From an uncultured Alteromonadaceae bacterium (GTDB lineage: Bacteria > Pseudomonadota > Gammaproteobacteria > Enterobacterales > Alteromonadaceae): a stretch of DNA of 64,000 nucleotides. The notes beneath the pieces were generated by a model. It made no database searches and was not told the DNA's origin. It saw nothing but the letters and a program-made list of their open reading frames with translations. Of the stretch, positions 8,623 to 18,012 are shown in pieces. Position 1 is the stretch's first letter; each line of letters opens with the position of its first letter. Made by a program: the position numbers and the translations under genes. The stretch is from the NCBI GenBank assembly GCA_947494925.1, contig CANLWS010000005.1:186001-250000 (forward strand), in the 5' to 3' direction.

Positions 8623-8998
8623 CAAAACCGTCTGATTTTTGTTTCGGGCAATGTATTTTAACGGGATCCAGTTGCCTGCTATTGATCAACCGCTTAGTCA
8701 AAAGCTCCAACCAAGTGATGTGCCTATGGATTTTGGCTCCTCGCTGACTCTGATTTCGGTACTCTCAACGGCATCTGATTTGACGCCATAATAGTGTAAC
8801 CAGGTGCATTTACCATTATACGCAGTATGAGTTTGAGCCCGGAATAAAACTGGCTTCCCTCCTGATATGGAGATTCCATGAATAACCTGAGATTAAATCG
8901 GTATTTTTACGCCAAGACACTGGTAATTTGGTCCGATAATCCCTATATAGTGACCTTGAACAAAAACTTAGGCAACAACGCCACTTCAGGGCTTCAAA
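8623..8998. other. 376-bp intergenic region before tex
   Basis: No convincing gene. A 46-codon frame at 8651-8791 has no good ribosome binding site. No terminator-like hairpin was found after the solute-binding protein, and no clear promoter for tex. Confidence 0.5.
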
Positions 8999-11317
8999 AT
9001 GATTATTGAAAAACTCGCCAGTGAACTGCAGGTAAAACCTCAGCAAGTTCAGGCAGCCGTCAACCTTCTGGACGAAGGCTCAACTGTCCCCTTTATCGCT
9101 CGTTATCGAAAAGAGGCCACAAATGGGCTGGATGATGCGCAACTGAGAACGTTGGATCAGAGACTTTCTTACCTAAGGGATATGCAGGACAGACGTGCGG
9201 TTATTCTTAAATCCATTGAAGAGCAAGGCAAGTTAACATCTGATTTGGTGACTAAAATCCAAGGCGCGGAAAACAAAACCGAACTCGAAGATCTGTATTT
9301 GCCTTACAAACCCAAGCGTCGGACAAAAGGTCAGATTGCTATTGAAGCAGGCCTTGAGCCCTTGGCAGACAGACTATTTAATGATCCCAATTTATCCCCA
9401 GAGAAAGAAGCATCTGAATTTGTCGATGCTGAAAAAGGCTTTGCTGATCCCAAAGCTGCTCTGGATGGTGCTAAGTATATTTTGATGGAGCGATTTGCTG
9501 AGAGTGCAGAGCTGCTTCAGAAAATCCGTCGATATCTGCATAAGAATGCACACATTAAAAGCCAGATAGTTAAGGGAAAAGAGCAAGAGGGCGCTAAGTA
9601 CAGCGACTACTTTGAACACTCTGAAAAACTTAGCAAAGTGCCTTCTCACCGTGCATTGGCGATGTTTCGAGGACGAAATGAAGGAATTTTACAGGTCAAT
9701 CTGGAAAGCGACCCTGAAAAAGAAGCCTCTGATCGCAGCTCCTATTGCGAGACAATTATTGCTCAACATTTTGACTTGTCGCTTTCGAATCGCCCGGCTG
9801 ATAGTTGGTTAGCCGGTGTGGTTCAGTGGACATGGCGGGTAAAGATCCTGCTTTCCATGGAAACAGAGCTATTTGGTGCATTGCGTGACACTGCAGAAGA
9901 AGAAGCAATCCAGGTTTTTGCAAAGAACCTTAACGATCTTCTGATGGCCGCGCCCGCAGGTGCCAAAACAACTTTGGGTCTGGACCCTGGACTACGAACA
10001 GGCGTGAAAGTAGCAGTTGTAGATGGCACCGGGAAAGTGTTGGCGACCAATACAATTTTCCCTCATGCGCCACAAAATCAATGGGATAAATCTGCTCGCA
10101 CTCTCGCAGCCATTTGTCAGCAACACAAGGTGCAATTAGTCAGTATCGGAAACGGTACCGGCTCACGTGAAACTGACAAGCTGGTGGCTGAGCTAATCAA
10201 AGAGAAACCGGAGCTAGGCCTTCGTAAAATAATGGTTAGTGAAGCGGGTGCATCTGTTTATTCTGCATCGGAACTGGCATCGGCTGAACTTCCTGATATG
10301 GATGTTTCGCTGCGAGGCGCCGTTTCTATTGCGCGTCGACTGCAGGATCCACTAGCTGAACTGGTTAAAATTGAGCCTAAAGCAATCGGTGTCGGTCAAT
10401 ACCAGCATGATGTTAGTCAAAGTAATCTGGGTAGATCACTGGAAGCAGTGATAGAAGACTGTGTGAACGCCGTTGGTGTTGACCTTAATATGGCTTCACC
10501 TGCATTGCTGAGTCATGTGTCAGGGCTTAATCGCACACTGGCGCAAAACATCGTATCCTATCGCGACAATCACGGTGCGTTCGCCAGTCGCAAAGACTTA
10601 TTAAAAGTAGAACGCCTGGGGCCGAAAGCATTTGAGCAGGCAGCTGGATTTTTGCGTATTGCACAAGGTAGCAACCCCTTAGATGCTTCAGCGGTCCATC
10701 CTGAGGCCTATCCCATTGTAAATAGTATCGTCGATAACAGTGGCTGTGCTGTAAATGACTTGATCGGAAACAAAGACTTACTGCGTAAATTGGCGCCGGA
10801 AGACTTTGTTACTGAAGGATTTGGTGTTCCAACCATTACTGACATCATTGCAGAGTTAGATAAACCTGGCCGGGATCCCAGACCTGAATTCAAAACCGCT
10901 TCGTTTAAAGAGGGGGTGGAGAAAATATCTGATTTGAAAGAAGGCATGATCTTGGAAGGGGTAGTCAGTAATGTAGCCAATTTTGGCGCATTCGTTGATG
11001 TAGGCGTTCATCAAGACGGCCTGGTACACATTTCTGCCATGACCAATAAGTTTATTTCTGACCCGCGGGAAATTGTCAAAGCCGGGGACATCGTCAAGGT
11101 TAAAGTGATGGAGGTTGATCCCCAGCGCAAACGTATCTCATTCAGTATGCGCATGGACGATACACCGGGCCAGAAGAAGCCAGCTGGTAGACCGCAAAAT
11201 AAGCCTCAGAATAAGACGCATCAGAAGCCAAGGTCACAACCGGCTAAACAATCTGCACCAGCTAATGCTGCCATGGGCAATGCCTTTGCTGATGCCTTTG
11301 CCAAAGCGAAAAAGTAA
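8999..11317 (+). CDS. tex: Tex family transcription accessory protein
   Basis: A 772-residue RNA-binding protein of the Tex/Spt6 family. Domains in order are an N-terminal helical region ([17 protein letters not shown] is highly conserved), a YqgF/RNase H-like domain ([17 protein letters not shown], about residues 328-344), helix-hairpin-helix motifs (about 500-570), and a C-terminal S1 domain ([20 protein letters not shown]...LVHIS, about 645-720). A basic Lys/Gln/Pro tail follows. The length is usual for the family. It is monocistronic with its own terminator. Confidence 0.95.
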   Translation: MIIEKLASELQVKPQQVQAAVNLLDEGSTVPFIARYRKEATNGLDDAQLRTLDQRLSYLRDMQDRRAVILKSIEEQGKLTSDLVTKIQGAENKTELEDLYLPYKPKRRTKGQIAIEAGLEPLADRLFNDPNLSPEKEASEFVDAEKGFADPKAALDGAKYILMERFAESAELLQKIRRYLHKNAHIKSQIVKGKEQEGAKYSDYFEHSEKLSKVPSHRALAMFRGRNEGILQVNLESDPEKEASDRSSYCETIIAQHFDLSLSNRPADSWLAGVVQWTWRVKILLSMETELFGALRDTAEEEAIQVFAKNLNDLLMAAPAGAKTTLGLDPGLRTGVKVAVVDGTGKVLATNTIFPHAPQNQWDKSARTLAAICQQHKVQLVSIGNGTGSRETDKLVAELIKEKPELGLRKIMVSEAGASVYSASELASAELPDMDVSLRGAVSIARRLQDPLAELVKIEPKAIGVGQYQHDVSQSNLGRSLEAVIEDCVNAVGVDLNMASPALLSHVSGLNRTLAQNIVSYRDNHGAFASRKDLLKVERLGPKAFEQAAGFLRIAQGSNPLDASAVHPEAYPIVNSIVDNSGCAVNDLIGNKDLLRKLAPEDFVTEGFGVPTITDIIAELDKPGRDPRPEFKTASFKEGVEKISDLKEGMILEGVVSNVANFGAFVDVGVHQDGLVHISAMTNKFISDPREIVKAGDIVKVKVMEVDPQRKRISFSMRMDDTPGQKKPAGRPQNKPQNKTHQKPRSQPAKQSAPANAAMGNAFADAFAKAKK

Positions 11318-11318
11318 C

Positions 11319-11346
11319 AAAAAACGCCCAGAAGGGCGTTTTTTAT
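11319..11346 (+). terminator. Rho-independent terminator of tex
   Basis: AAAAAACGCCC and GGGCGTTTTTT form an 11-bp stem around AGAA, starting two bases after the stop codon. Being A/T-symmetric, it could also serve minus-strand transcripts arriving from 11388. Confidence 0.93.
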
Positions 11347-11387
11347 TCATTTTTGGCAACTGGTTAATCTAGATGCTTGTAGCCGTT

Positions 11388-12395
11388 CTAAGCGCTGCGT
11401 TGCAATCCATCCTGGCGAGGTGTAGCTACAGACTGATAGAAATTGGCAATTACGCTTTCCGCTTTTAACACGCCAATATCACGGCTAGCTAAACGTTGCC
11501 TGAAAGCTTCTGAATCTGTTTCAAGGCCAACGGCTTCTGCCACAGGATCTTCGGTTAAGGAGCGGGTAGGAATACCAGCGCCTATATCCTTTACAATATC
11601 ATCCAGATCGGGAGCGAGGTTCTGATTTGCATCTTGCTCTGGCCCGGCATTTATTCCTGGTTGTGATATAGCTTCTTGCTGACCGATTTCGCTGGCTTCA
11701 GGAAAACTTTGAGATACTGCCTCTCTTGCTTCCTTAGATTTTTCTGCCGCGACTTCAACTCGTGCATCAGCTGCAATTTGAGTGGCTTCGCCGGCAACAC
11801 GCAAATCTGCCGGAGAGGGCTCAGCAGGTGCTAATGCAGCAGCCCGCACTTGTTGCATCTTTCTGATGGTTTCTTCGGGCGTGTTTTCCTCTGAAATATC
11901 AATGGATACTTCACCGCCTACAGCATACTGTTTTCCATCCGGGCCACTTTCGAACTCATAGCTGGGAGAACCAGCATATTGACCACCCACGGTAGCATGA
12001 GCTTGTTCGTGTGCTCTGACTTCGCGATCACGCGCTTCCAGTTCGTCAATTTCTCGCTGTTCGGCTTGCCGTTGTTGCTCTTCCTGCCTGGACTCAGCAT
12101 TTTCTCGTCCCGCGCTGGGGTCTTCGGCATTGTCCTGATTGAGTGTCCCATTTTGAGGATCGGCATTTTGATTCGTATTGGCTTGCGGTCGTTCGTATGT
12201 GACCGGTGCGGGTTGTTGACCAGCAGCTTTTACCCTATCGGATTCTGAGCCAAGAGCTGACTCGGCAGCTGAATTTTCAACCCCTGTAGTTTGCGGGATC
12301 GTTTCCCTTTGCACGTTGTCACGACGTGCAGCTTCGGTATTCACATTTGCTGTTGTGAACACTATTGTAGTTGGGATCGGCGTGACAATATTCAT
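11388..12395 (-). CDS. HEQAH putative metalloprotease, SprA-related (CJM1_0395-type) family
   Basis: A 335-residue hydrophilic protein without a recognisable signal peptide. Residues 1-110 are low in complexity (Gln, Asn, Ala, Glu). The conserved block at about 118-205 runs [20 protein letters not shown], then [22 protein letters not shown], then [24 protein letters not shown] fits the HExxH zinc-binding pattern, so peptidase activity is suggested but, as far as I know, unproven for the family. The C-terminal part is Ala/Glu-rich. The gene follows a small flagellar-rod-like gene by 14 bases on the same strand, so they probably form a two-gene operon. Confidence 0.8.
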   Translation of the reverse strand: MNIVTPIPTTIVFTTANVNTEAARRDNVQRETIPQTTGVENSAAESALGSESDRVKAAGQQPAPVTYERPQANTNQNADPQNGTLNQDNAEDPSAGRENAESRQEEQQRQAEQREIDELEARDREVRAHEQAHATVGGQYAGSPSYEFESGPDGKQYAVGGEVSIDISEENTPEETIRKMQQVRAAALAPAEPSPADLRVAGEATQIAADARVEVAAEKSKEAREAVSQSFPEASEIGQQEAISQPGINAGPEQDANQNLAPDLDDIVKDIGAGIPTRSLTEDPVAEAVGLETDSEAFRQRLASRDIGVLKAESVIANFYQSVATPRQDGLQRSA

Positions 12396-12409
12396 GACTA
12401 TATATTCAC

Positions 12410-12730
12410 TCAGGCCAGCTCATCAATAATACGGCCAACGGTTTCATTGGCCACATCCAATACTTTAGCTGAGGCCTGAGCATTGGTGGCATTGATACTT
12501 AAAGAGACGAGATTATCCGTCAGACTATCACCTCCACTGGGCAATATCTGCCGAATAGATCCCAATTGCTGACTAGCCACTCCGGCCAGTAAATCTGTGG
12601 TGTCACTAGCCTCGGCATTGCGTTGTGCAATCCCGATAGATGCTTCTGTGATACCTTGTGATGCCTTCTGTAAACCAAAGGTCCCGGACAATATCGCAGA
12701 ATTAATGTTGTTGCCTACTTCAAATGGCAT
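12410..12730 (-). CDS. Small flagellar-rod/flagellin-like protein
   Basis: A 106-residue protein without a signal peptide. It is helical and rich in Ala, Asn, Ser and Gln. Its end, [20 protein letters not shown] followed by RIIDELA, resembles the C-terminal helix of axial flagellar proteins (rod/hook type), and the N-terminus also looks amphipathic, as in proteins whose two ends pair. No flagellar gene is visible in the window. It lies directly upstream of the HEQAH protein gene and may be its partner or substrate. Function unknown. Confidence 0.55.
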   Translation of the reverse strand: MPFEVGNNINSAILSGTFGLQKASQGITEASIGIAQRNAEASDTTDLLAGVASQQLGSIRQILPSGGDSLTDNLVSLSINATNAQASAKVLDVANETVGRIIDELA

Positions 12731-12837
12731 AATTTACCCCCACTTCCTCATGCTCAATTATTAACCAACACAGCTCTAATGGAAAGGTTTCAGTTAGTCT
12801 TTGTATAGATAGAAGCAGCCCCACGTATAACTGATAG

Positions 12838-13626
12838 TTATGAGGACTCTTTTGGGATCCCCAACATATTGAATAAAACACGCACAAATTCATCCTGATG
12901 GGAAATAAAAGGACCGTGGGACGCTTTATCGAAAATATGCATGGACTGGCTGGGGTGGAGGCGTTCTACTTTTTCGACAATTTGATGGGGAACTAAACTG
13001 TCTAACCTTCCATAAAGACGATAAGTGGGCACCTTAATGGTATGTAGTTGGTTTCTCAGGTCCGTGCTGGATAGCAAACCTAGTCCGAAGCGGAGCGCGT
13101 TTACATCCGGGATAGGGAAATGCTGAACCTGATCTTTAATTAGGCGGATATCTTGTTTGGCTGACTCGCTGCCCAGGGCCTGAATTGCCAGAAATCGATT
13201 CAGTGTCTTACTGAAATCTTGTTCCAGTTGAGACTCAAACAATGAAAGAACATTTGATTTTATCCCTTTCCACTCCGGATCGTCTGCAAACTTAGGTGAG
13301 CTGGCAAGTAGTACAAGAGCGGCTAGATTCTCATGACCCTGGATAGCAATTTTTTGGGCCACTAATCCCCCTAAAGACCAACCAAGCAGGATAGATTTTG
13401 TTGGCAAGTGCTCACTAACAATATTAGCCAGTGTATCCAAAGTATAGTCTTCAGGCATTTGAGTCGCATTGCGACCAAAGCCAGGTAAGTCAATCAAGGT
13501 CACGCGGAAATGTTCAGCCAGCTTGTGGCTGACTGGCTCAAAAACGCCACTGTTTAAGCCCCAGCCATGCAATAAAACCAGACTTGGCCCTTGGCCTCGG
13601 GATTCGGTATAAAGCTTGATTGTCAT
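12838..13626 (-). CDS. bioH: Pimeloyl-ACP methyl ester carboxylesterase BioH
   Basis: BioH removes the methyl group from pimeloyl-ACP methyl ester, ending pimeloyl synthesis for biotin. This 262-residue alpha/beta hydrolase has the oxyanion motif LHGWGLNSGVF, the nucleophile elbow GWSLGG with Ser84, the acid in YGRLDSLVP and the His in KASHGPF. It diverges from comF, and nfuA lies close by, the same neighbourhood as bioH-gntX-nfuA in Escherichia coli, which supports BioH over other hydrolases. Confidence 0.9.
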   Translation of the reverse strand: MTIKLYTESRGQGPSLVLLHGWGLNSGVFEPVSHKLAEHFRVTLIDLPGFGRNATQMPEDYTLDTLANIVSEHLPTKSILLGWSLGGLVAQKIAIQGHENLAALVLLASSPKFADDPEWKGIKSNVLSLFESQLEQDFSKTLNRFLAIQALGSESAKQDIRLIKDQVQHFPIPDVNALRFGLGLLSSTDLRNQLHTIKVPTYRLYGRLDSLVPHQIVEKVERLHPSQSMHIFDKASHGPFISHQDEFVRVLFNMLGIPKESS

Positions 13627-13671
13627 CTATTATGTAAATTCTCTATTAATCTCTGTAGTGTAAGGACGCCT

Positions 13672-14367
13672 ATGCAGAGTGCAAGCAAGCTACGCAAATC
13701 CTTTCGATTTTTAAACCTGAATCGAGCATGTTTACTCTGTTCACAGGGTAGTAGTAGCCTGATTTGTTGCCATTGCCTGGAGTCTATCCAATTTTTTGAT
13801 TTTGAGCTTTGCAAGGGTAACCTTATGAACCTACCTCAAGTCAAGTCAGGGTTAATAGGCTGCAAATTTGAACGGTTACTGGCATTGGGCGACTATCAAT
13901 GGCCACTTTCACACTTGTTGTCAAAGCTTAAATTCAGTCAGCAGCTAAGTTGCGCAAAGGCCATAGCAACATTGTTTACTGATACCTTAACTTTGTCGTT
14001 AGAAAACCGGCCTGATCTATTACTACCCGTGCCTTTAGGGTCAAGCAGATTCGCAAGTAGAAAGTTCAACCAGGCATTTGAAATTGCTAAATACATTGGC
14101 GATATTAGTGGCATCCCGGTAGAGATGAATGCCATTAAACGAGCCAAAAACACTTTGCCTCAATCATCATTAAACGCTGGACAACGTCAAAGAAACCTGA
14201 AAAATGCATTCGAGCTTATCAAGCCCATCAAAGCCAGACGTGTCGCACTGATTGATGATGTAGTCACTACAGGGGCGACTACAAATGCTTTATATAGTTT
14301 GCTTAAAACCCATCACCCAGACTTACAGATAGAAGTCTGGGCAGGTTGCGTTACCCTCTCGCGTTAA
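13672..14367 (+). CDS. comF: ComF/GntX family phosphoribosyltransferase-like protein
   Basis: A 231-residue ComF-family protein, associated with DNA uptake in competent bacteria. The N-terminal Cys pairs (ACLLCSQGSS, ICCHCLESI) form a probable zinc ribbon, and the C-terminal type I phosphoribosyltransferase domain carries the PRPP loop VALIDDVVTTGATTNAL. The start at 13672 has AAGGA five bases upstream; an earlier in-frame ATG at 13591 would overlap bioH. The 3' end overlaps the convergent M14 carboxypeptidase gene by 17 bases. Confidence 0.88.
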   Translation: MQSASKLRKSFRFLNLNRACLLCSQGSSSLICCHCLESIQFFDFELCKGNLMNLPQVKSGLIGCKFERLLALGDYQWPLSHLLSKLKFSQQLSCAKAIATLFTDTLTLSLENRPDLLLPVPLGSSRFASRKFNQAFEIAKYIGDISGIPVEMNAIKRAKNTLPQSSLNAGQRQRNLKNAFELIKPIKARRVALIDDVVTTGATTNALYSLLKTHHPDLQIEVWAGCVTLSR

Positions 14368-16912
14368 TCAGCGCAGACATGAAAATCGCGTTACTGAGCA
14401 AACGACTCGTCCCGTACCAGTATCCTCTGAAGTTAGGGTTGTCAGTAAAAGCAATAACCCGGCCTCTACCCACTCGATGAGCAACAACGGCTGCACTTTC
14501 CCCTATTAGTTCCTGTAATTCGTCTGACGTATAACCGGCTAAAAGTGGTAACTTTGAATATTGTGCTGCGATCAAAAACGGGCTATCTGGCATTTTCATA
14601 ATCAGATCACTATTTCTGAAAACAGGAAGCTGCTCTGTTGTATAGCCAAACCCAAGCGGGTGGCTGATATCAAGATTGGTCTGATAAACCGCGCCAGCAA
14701 TGCGTTGCTTTGCCTGATACGCTTCTCGGTCAGAATATTTAAGTTTATCGGTGGAAAAGGCATCAGAGATATCACTGTCCTTTAAGAAACTGGCTTTTAA
14801 CCATTCCTTCTCACTAAACCATTTTGCAGCTGATTTTTGCCCAATCAACACGCCCCCTTCATTCAACCATACAGCAATCTTTTTGCTGACAGACTCGGGA
14901 ACACTTGAGTAGTTACCATTTACCCAAATTGCATGGGTGTAGTCCTGCCAATCGATATCGCCTAAACGATGTTTCTCAATAATAGAAACTGGCATTCCAA
15001 CGTGGTTATCAAGATAATGCCAAGCCTCTCCTGCTTCGTATTGAGACGTTCCGCGCCCACCGACTATAAGTACTTTAGGTCGCTCAAGGGGAACCATATT
15101 ACGGCTGCCTAAATCGATACCCTGACTTGTTAATCCAGTGGTGATTGGCCACAATTTCACATTAAGCGTTTGCCCATGTTCAGATAACAAACTAACCAGA
15201 TTTTCCGGTTGTTTTAATCCGGTAGGAATCACTATGCTACCGGCAGCAAAGCTTATGTTGCCTTTATCAGTAGTTGCCGCGAAAGCCTTGCCAGCCACTC
15301 TTACCCGAACGTCCTCGGAAAGTAATTTCTGCAACAGTTTAGGAGCATGGTAATCGCGCCATGAAAACGCGAAAGCATATGCATCATCAGGCAATACAGT
15401 GTCAGACGTTGACATTTTTGCCAAATCGTCTGTGGTTGGCGTCCGACGGAACGCACCTTTATCAACGGCGGCATACTCTATGTTAAATGCCAGTGGCAAA
15501 TTCCAGTTGGAAACATCATAAAATGTGTTGTCATTAAACCGTTTACGCTCAGAAAACATTGATTTGATCAGGCGATACTGAGGTTGATTCAGCGGTACAT
15601 AAAAACTGTGCTCCGGTTCGAAGGAGCGGTCTCCCACCTTCAGGGTCTTGGAAAGTCCTTTGATACTGATCTGATGCTGCTCTAGGATATTCTTAAGCAC
15701 CTGGAAACGGTTCTTGTCATGGCGCTCAGACAGCACATAACCAGTAATATCATCGTCTTTGATTAAATCAGCTGTCTGTTTAACAAACTCAGGTTGATAT
15801 TCGAGTAATGCGTTTTTGTTTGCCAGCGATCCGGCAAAGGTGGAAAGCGATGTGGTGACCTGATTCTGTATCGAATCAGCAAAGCTTCGCGGGCCATTTA
15901 TGGTGTCCTGCAGGTGCCCTCGGCTACTCGCCTGTTCAAACAATATCCCGATACTTCCATGAGCATCTGGGTAGGTTGAGCCTTTTCCATAATAAAAATC
16001 ATCAAAGCCCTCCTGCGTGAAATAAAGCTGTTTGTCAGCGTCCAGAGCCGCGGCATGGAATTTACCCAGCGCACCTGTCAGTTCGACATTTTTATCAGGT
16101 GTCCATGGGTTCTTTCTTGAAGGAATACCTGGCTGGAAAAAATAGGTACTGTTTGCGCCCATTTCATGAAAGTCAGTGAGTACATGGGGTCGCCACTGAT
16201 GGAATTGCTTGATACGAGCACGGGATTCAGGGTGGGTGAGTAACAACCAATCGCGGTTCAAATCAAACCAGTAGTGATTAGTTCTGCCACTAGGCCAATC
16301 CTGAACGTGCTCACGATGTTCAGGATCAGCAACTAGGGTTTTGCCTCTGTGCATATTTGCCCATTGCGCGAAACGCGACAAGCCATCTGGATTAAGAGAA
16401 GGATCCAGAAGCACCACATTTTCGGCCAACAATTTATCAACCTCTGGCCCCTGACCTGCTGCCAGATAGTAAGCAATCAATAAGGAAGCGTTGCTGCCTG
16501 ATGGCTCGTCGCCGTGCACGCTGTAGCCCATATAAATAACTAATGGGTCATTGGGATCAGCTTTTTCACCTGAGGTGACGGCCTGCATATGCGCCTTCTG
16601 AATGTCGTCTATTCGGCTATGATTTTGTTCAGAAGTGAACGTCAGCAGTAATAAGGGTCGATTTTCATGTGTTCTGCCCGTTTCAATCACTGAAACGCGG
16701 TTCGAGCTTTCTGCCAGAACCCGCATATAGCGAACCAACTGATCGTGCCTGACATGCCATTCACCCACTGGTGCGCCAAGCACGGAACTTGGAAGCGGAA
16801 CGTTTTGGTCATATTTAACGTCTTTGGGCAGATAATCCAGATCCGATAACGCGGATGCTGAAAAGGACAATATGATTGAACTGATGAAGAACAAATATAT
16901 CGGAAATTTCAT
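14351..16912 (-). CDS. M14 family zinc carboxypeptidase, secreted
   Basis: An 853-residue exported metallopeptidase. A signal peptide (residues 1-22, ending SASA) precedes an M14 domain with the zinc ligands in YSVHGDEPSG (His133, Glu136), the substrate region NPDGLSRFAQW and the FDLNRDW and DFHEMG segments. The long C-terminal region (about 400-853) is probably a glutamine-amidotransferase-like plus beta domain seen in large bacterial M14 proteins. It probably degrades peptides outside or in the periplasm. It lies on the opposite strand between comF and nfuA, which are usually neighbours, so it looks inserted there. Confidence 0.88.
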   Translation of the reverse strand: MKFPIYLFFISSIILSFSASALSDLDYLPKDVKYDQNVPLPSSVLGAPVGEWHVRHDQLVRYMRVLAESSNRVSVIETGRTHENRPLLLLTFTSEQNHSRIDDIQKAHMQAVTSGEKADPNDPLVIYMGYSVHGDEPSGSNASLLIAYYLAAGQGPEVDKLLAENVVLLDPSLNPDGLSRFAQWANMHRGKTLVADPEHREHVQDWPSGRTNHYWFDLNRDWLLLTHPESRARIKQFHQWRPHVLTDFHEMGANSTYFFQPGIPSRKNPWTPDKNVELTGALGKFHAAALDADKQLYFTQEGFDDFYYGKGSTYPDAHGSIGILFEQASSRGHLQDTINGPRSFADSIQNQVTTSLSTFAGSLANKNALLEYQPEFVKQTADLIKDDDITGYVLSERHDKNRFQVLKNILEQHQISIKGLSKTLKVGDRSFEPEHSFYVPLNQPQYRLIKSMFSERKRFNDNTFYDVSNWNLPLAFNIEYAAVDKGAFRRTPTTDDLAKMSTSDTVLPDDAYAFAFSWRDYHAPKLLQKLLSEDVRVRVAGKAFAATTDKGNISFAAGSIVIPTGLKQPENLVSLLSEHGQTLNVKLWPITTGLTSQGIDLGSRNMVPLERPKVLIVGGRGTSQYEAGEAWHYLDNHVGMPVSIIEKHRLGDIDWQDYTHAIWVNGNYSSVPESVSKKIAVWLNEGGVLIGQKSAAKWFSEKEWLKASFLKDSDISDAFSTDKLKYSDREAYQAKQRIAGAVYQTNLDISHPLGFGYTTEQLPVFRNSDLIMKMPDSPFLIAAQYSKLPLLAGYTSDELQELIGESAAVVAHRVGRGRVIAFTDNPNFRGYWYGTSRLLSNAIFMSALINARG

Positions 16913-16959
16913 AAAATCAATTTTCCCTGTCGGTTATTTTTTATATGCAAAGGCATTTT

Positions 16960-16987
16960 CAAAGCTTCTTGGCGCTTTGTTTTTTTA
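16960..16987 (+). terminator. Orphan terminator-like hairpin upstream of nfuA
   Basis: CAAAGC and GCTTTG pair around an 8-base loop and are followed by seven T residues on the plus strand. No plus-strand gene ends here: comF stops 2.6 kb earlier. It may insulate nfuA from antisense transcripts of the M14 gene, end an unseen small RNA, or be a relic. Confidence 0.45.
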
Positions 16988-17097
16988 ATTATTGATACTG
17001 GTAGACCGAAGTATGCATTCATCGCTTTCTTTTCGAAAGTAGTTAATGTCATTTATCGCTGATAGATGTTATTCCAAAATATCATAGTTACAAGCTA

Positions 17098-17122
17098 TTA
17101 CTTGAGTGTTTTACTCAAGTAA
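17098..17122 (+). promoter_or_regulatory. IscR type-1-like operator upstream of nfuA
   Basis: A perfect 10-bp inverted repeat, TTACTTGAGT-N5-ACTCAAGTAA, lies 42 bases before the nfuA ATG. Against the IscR type-1 consensus as I recall it (ATASYYGACT, RWWWY, AGTCRRSTAT), 21 of 25 positions agree, and length and spacing are identical. IscR control of nfuA is known in Escherichia coli. Repression by [2Fe-2S]-IscR is therefore a likely reading. Confidence 0.6.
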
Positions 17123-17163
17123 TTTTGTTAGACTACGCAGGTTAATAATTTGGGGATCGATTT

Positions 17164-17742
17164 ATGATTACAATTTCTGAAACTGCACAGGCGCATTTCG
17201 TCAAGTTGCTGGAAAAACAAGAACCGGAAACCAATATCCGTGTCTTTGTTGTCAGTCCAGGAACACCTGGTGCAGAGTGTGGCGTTTCCTATTGTCCACC
17301 CGATGCAGTCGAACACTCTGACGTTGTGTTGGAATTTAATGGTTTTGACGCCGTTGTGGATCAGGAAAGTGCACCTTTTCTGGAAGAAGCTGAGATCGAT
17401 TTTGTAACCGATCAGATGGGTTCGCAACTCACGCTTAAGGCTCCAAATGCCAAAACCCGTAAAGTTGACGACGATGCACCTCTCGCAGAACGTGTAAATT
17501 ACATGATCGAATCTGAGATAAACCCTCAGCTGGCCAGTCATGGTGGCAAGGTTATGTTGGTGGAAATAAATGACAAGGGAGAGGCCCTTTTACAATTCGG
17601 TGGCGGTTGCAATGGCTGTTCTATGGTGGATGTAACGCTCAAAGACGGAATTGAAAAGCAAATGTTGGCTACCTTTGCAGGGGAACTGACTGCAATAAAA
17701 GATGCGACTGAACACGAAGCAGGCGAACATTCTTATTACTAG
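17164..17742 (+). CDS. nfuA: Fe-S biogenesis protein NfuA
   Basis: NfuA carries and delivers [4Fe-4S] clusters to client enzymes. The 192 residues combine an N-terminal degenerate A-type carrier domain (about 1-100) and a C-terminal Nfu domain with the cluster-binding motif [14 protein letters not shown] (Cys149, Cys152). Length and layout are those of Escherichia coli NfuA. An IscR-like palindrome lies upstream, and an 86-residue membrane protein gene follows after 9 bases. Confidence 0.95.
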   Translation: MITISETAQAHFVKLLEKQEPETNIRVFVVSPGTPGAECGVSYCPPDAVEHSDVVLEFNGFDAVVDQESAPFLEEAEIDFVTDQMGSQLTLKAPNAKTRKVDDDAPLAERVNYMIESEINPQLASHGGKVMLVEINDKGEALLQFGGGCNGCSMVDVTLKDGIEKQMLATFAGELTAIKDATEHEAGEHSYY

Positions 17743-17751
17743 TGAATTAAC

Positions 17752-18012
17752 GTGCTGAAAAACCTGCTTTTTCGACTAGGCAGTGACCCACATAACAGCT
17801 GGGCCAGATTCAAAAAGGGTCTGGCCTTTTTTGTAGGTGGTGTTGTACTTCTGTATGCCGGCGCTTTGTATTGGATTTGGCTGCAAGTCCCAGCGGTTTT
17901 ATTGTTGGCTTTTGGTTTTTCCATGGCCGCGTATGGCTACCTGGGTATATTTGCCAATCGTTTTTCACAAACACTCAATAGATTAAGTTCTGGCGGGAAG
18001 AAAGATAATTGA
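17752..18012 (+). CDS. Two-helix membrane protein of unknown function
   Basis: An 86-residue protein starting at a GTG nine bases after the nfuA stop. A basic N-terminus (LFRLGSDPHNSWARFKKG) is followed by two hydrophobic segments (about 25-47 and 48-66) and a polar tail. I do not recognise the family. Its position implies co-transcription and perhaps coupling with nfuA. The 3' end overlaps the convergent MATE gene by 38 bases. Confidence 0.6.
   Translation: MLKNLLFRLGSDPHNSWARFKKGLAFFVGGVVLLYAGALYWIWLQVPAVLLLAFGFSMAAYGYLGIFANRFSQTLNRLSSGGKKDN

Noticed and set aside
8651-8791. 46-codon open frame between the solute-binding protein and tex
   Set aside because: There is no ribosome binding site, no recognisable motif and no hydrophobic or charged pattern; chance frames of this size are common.
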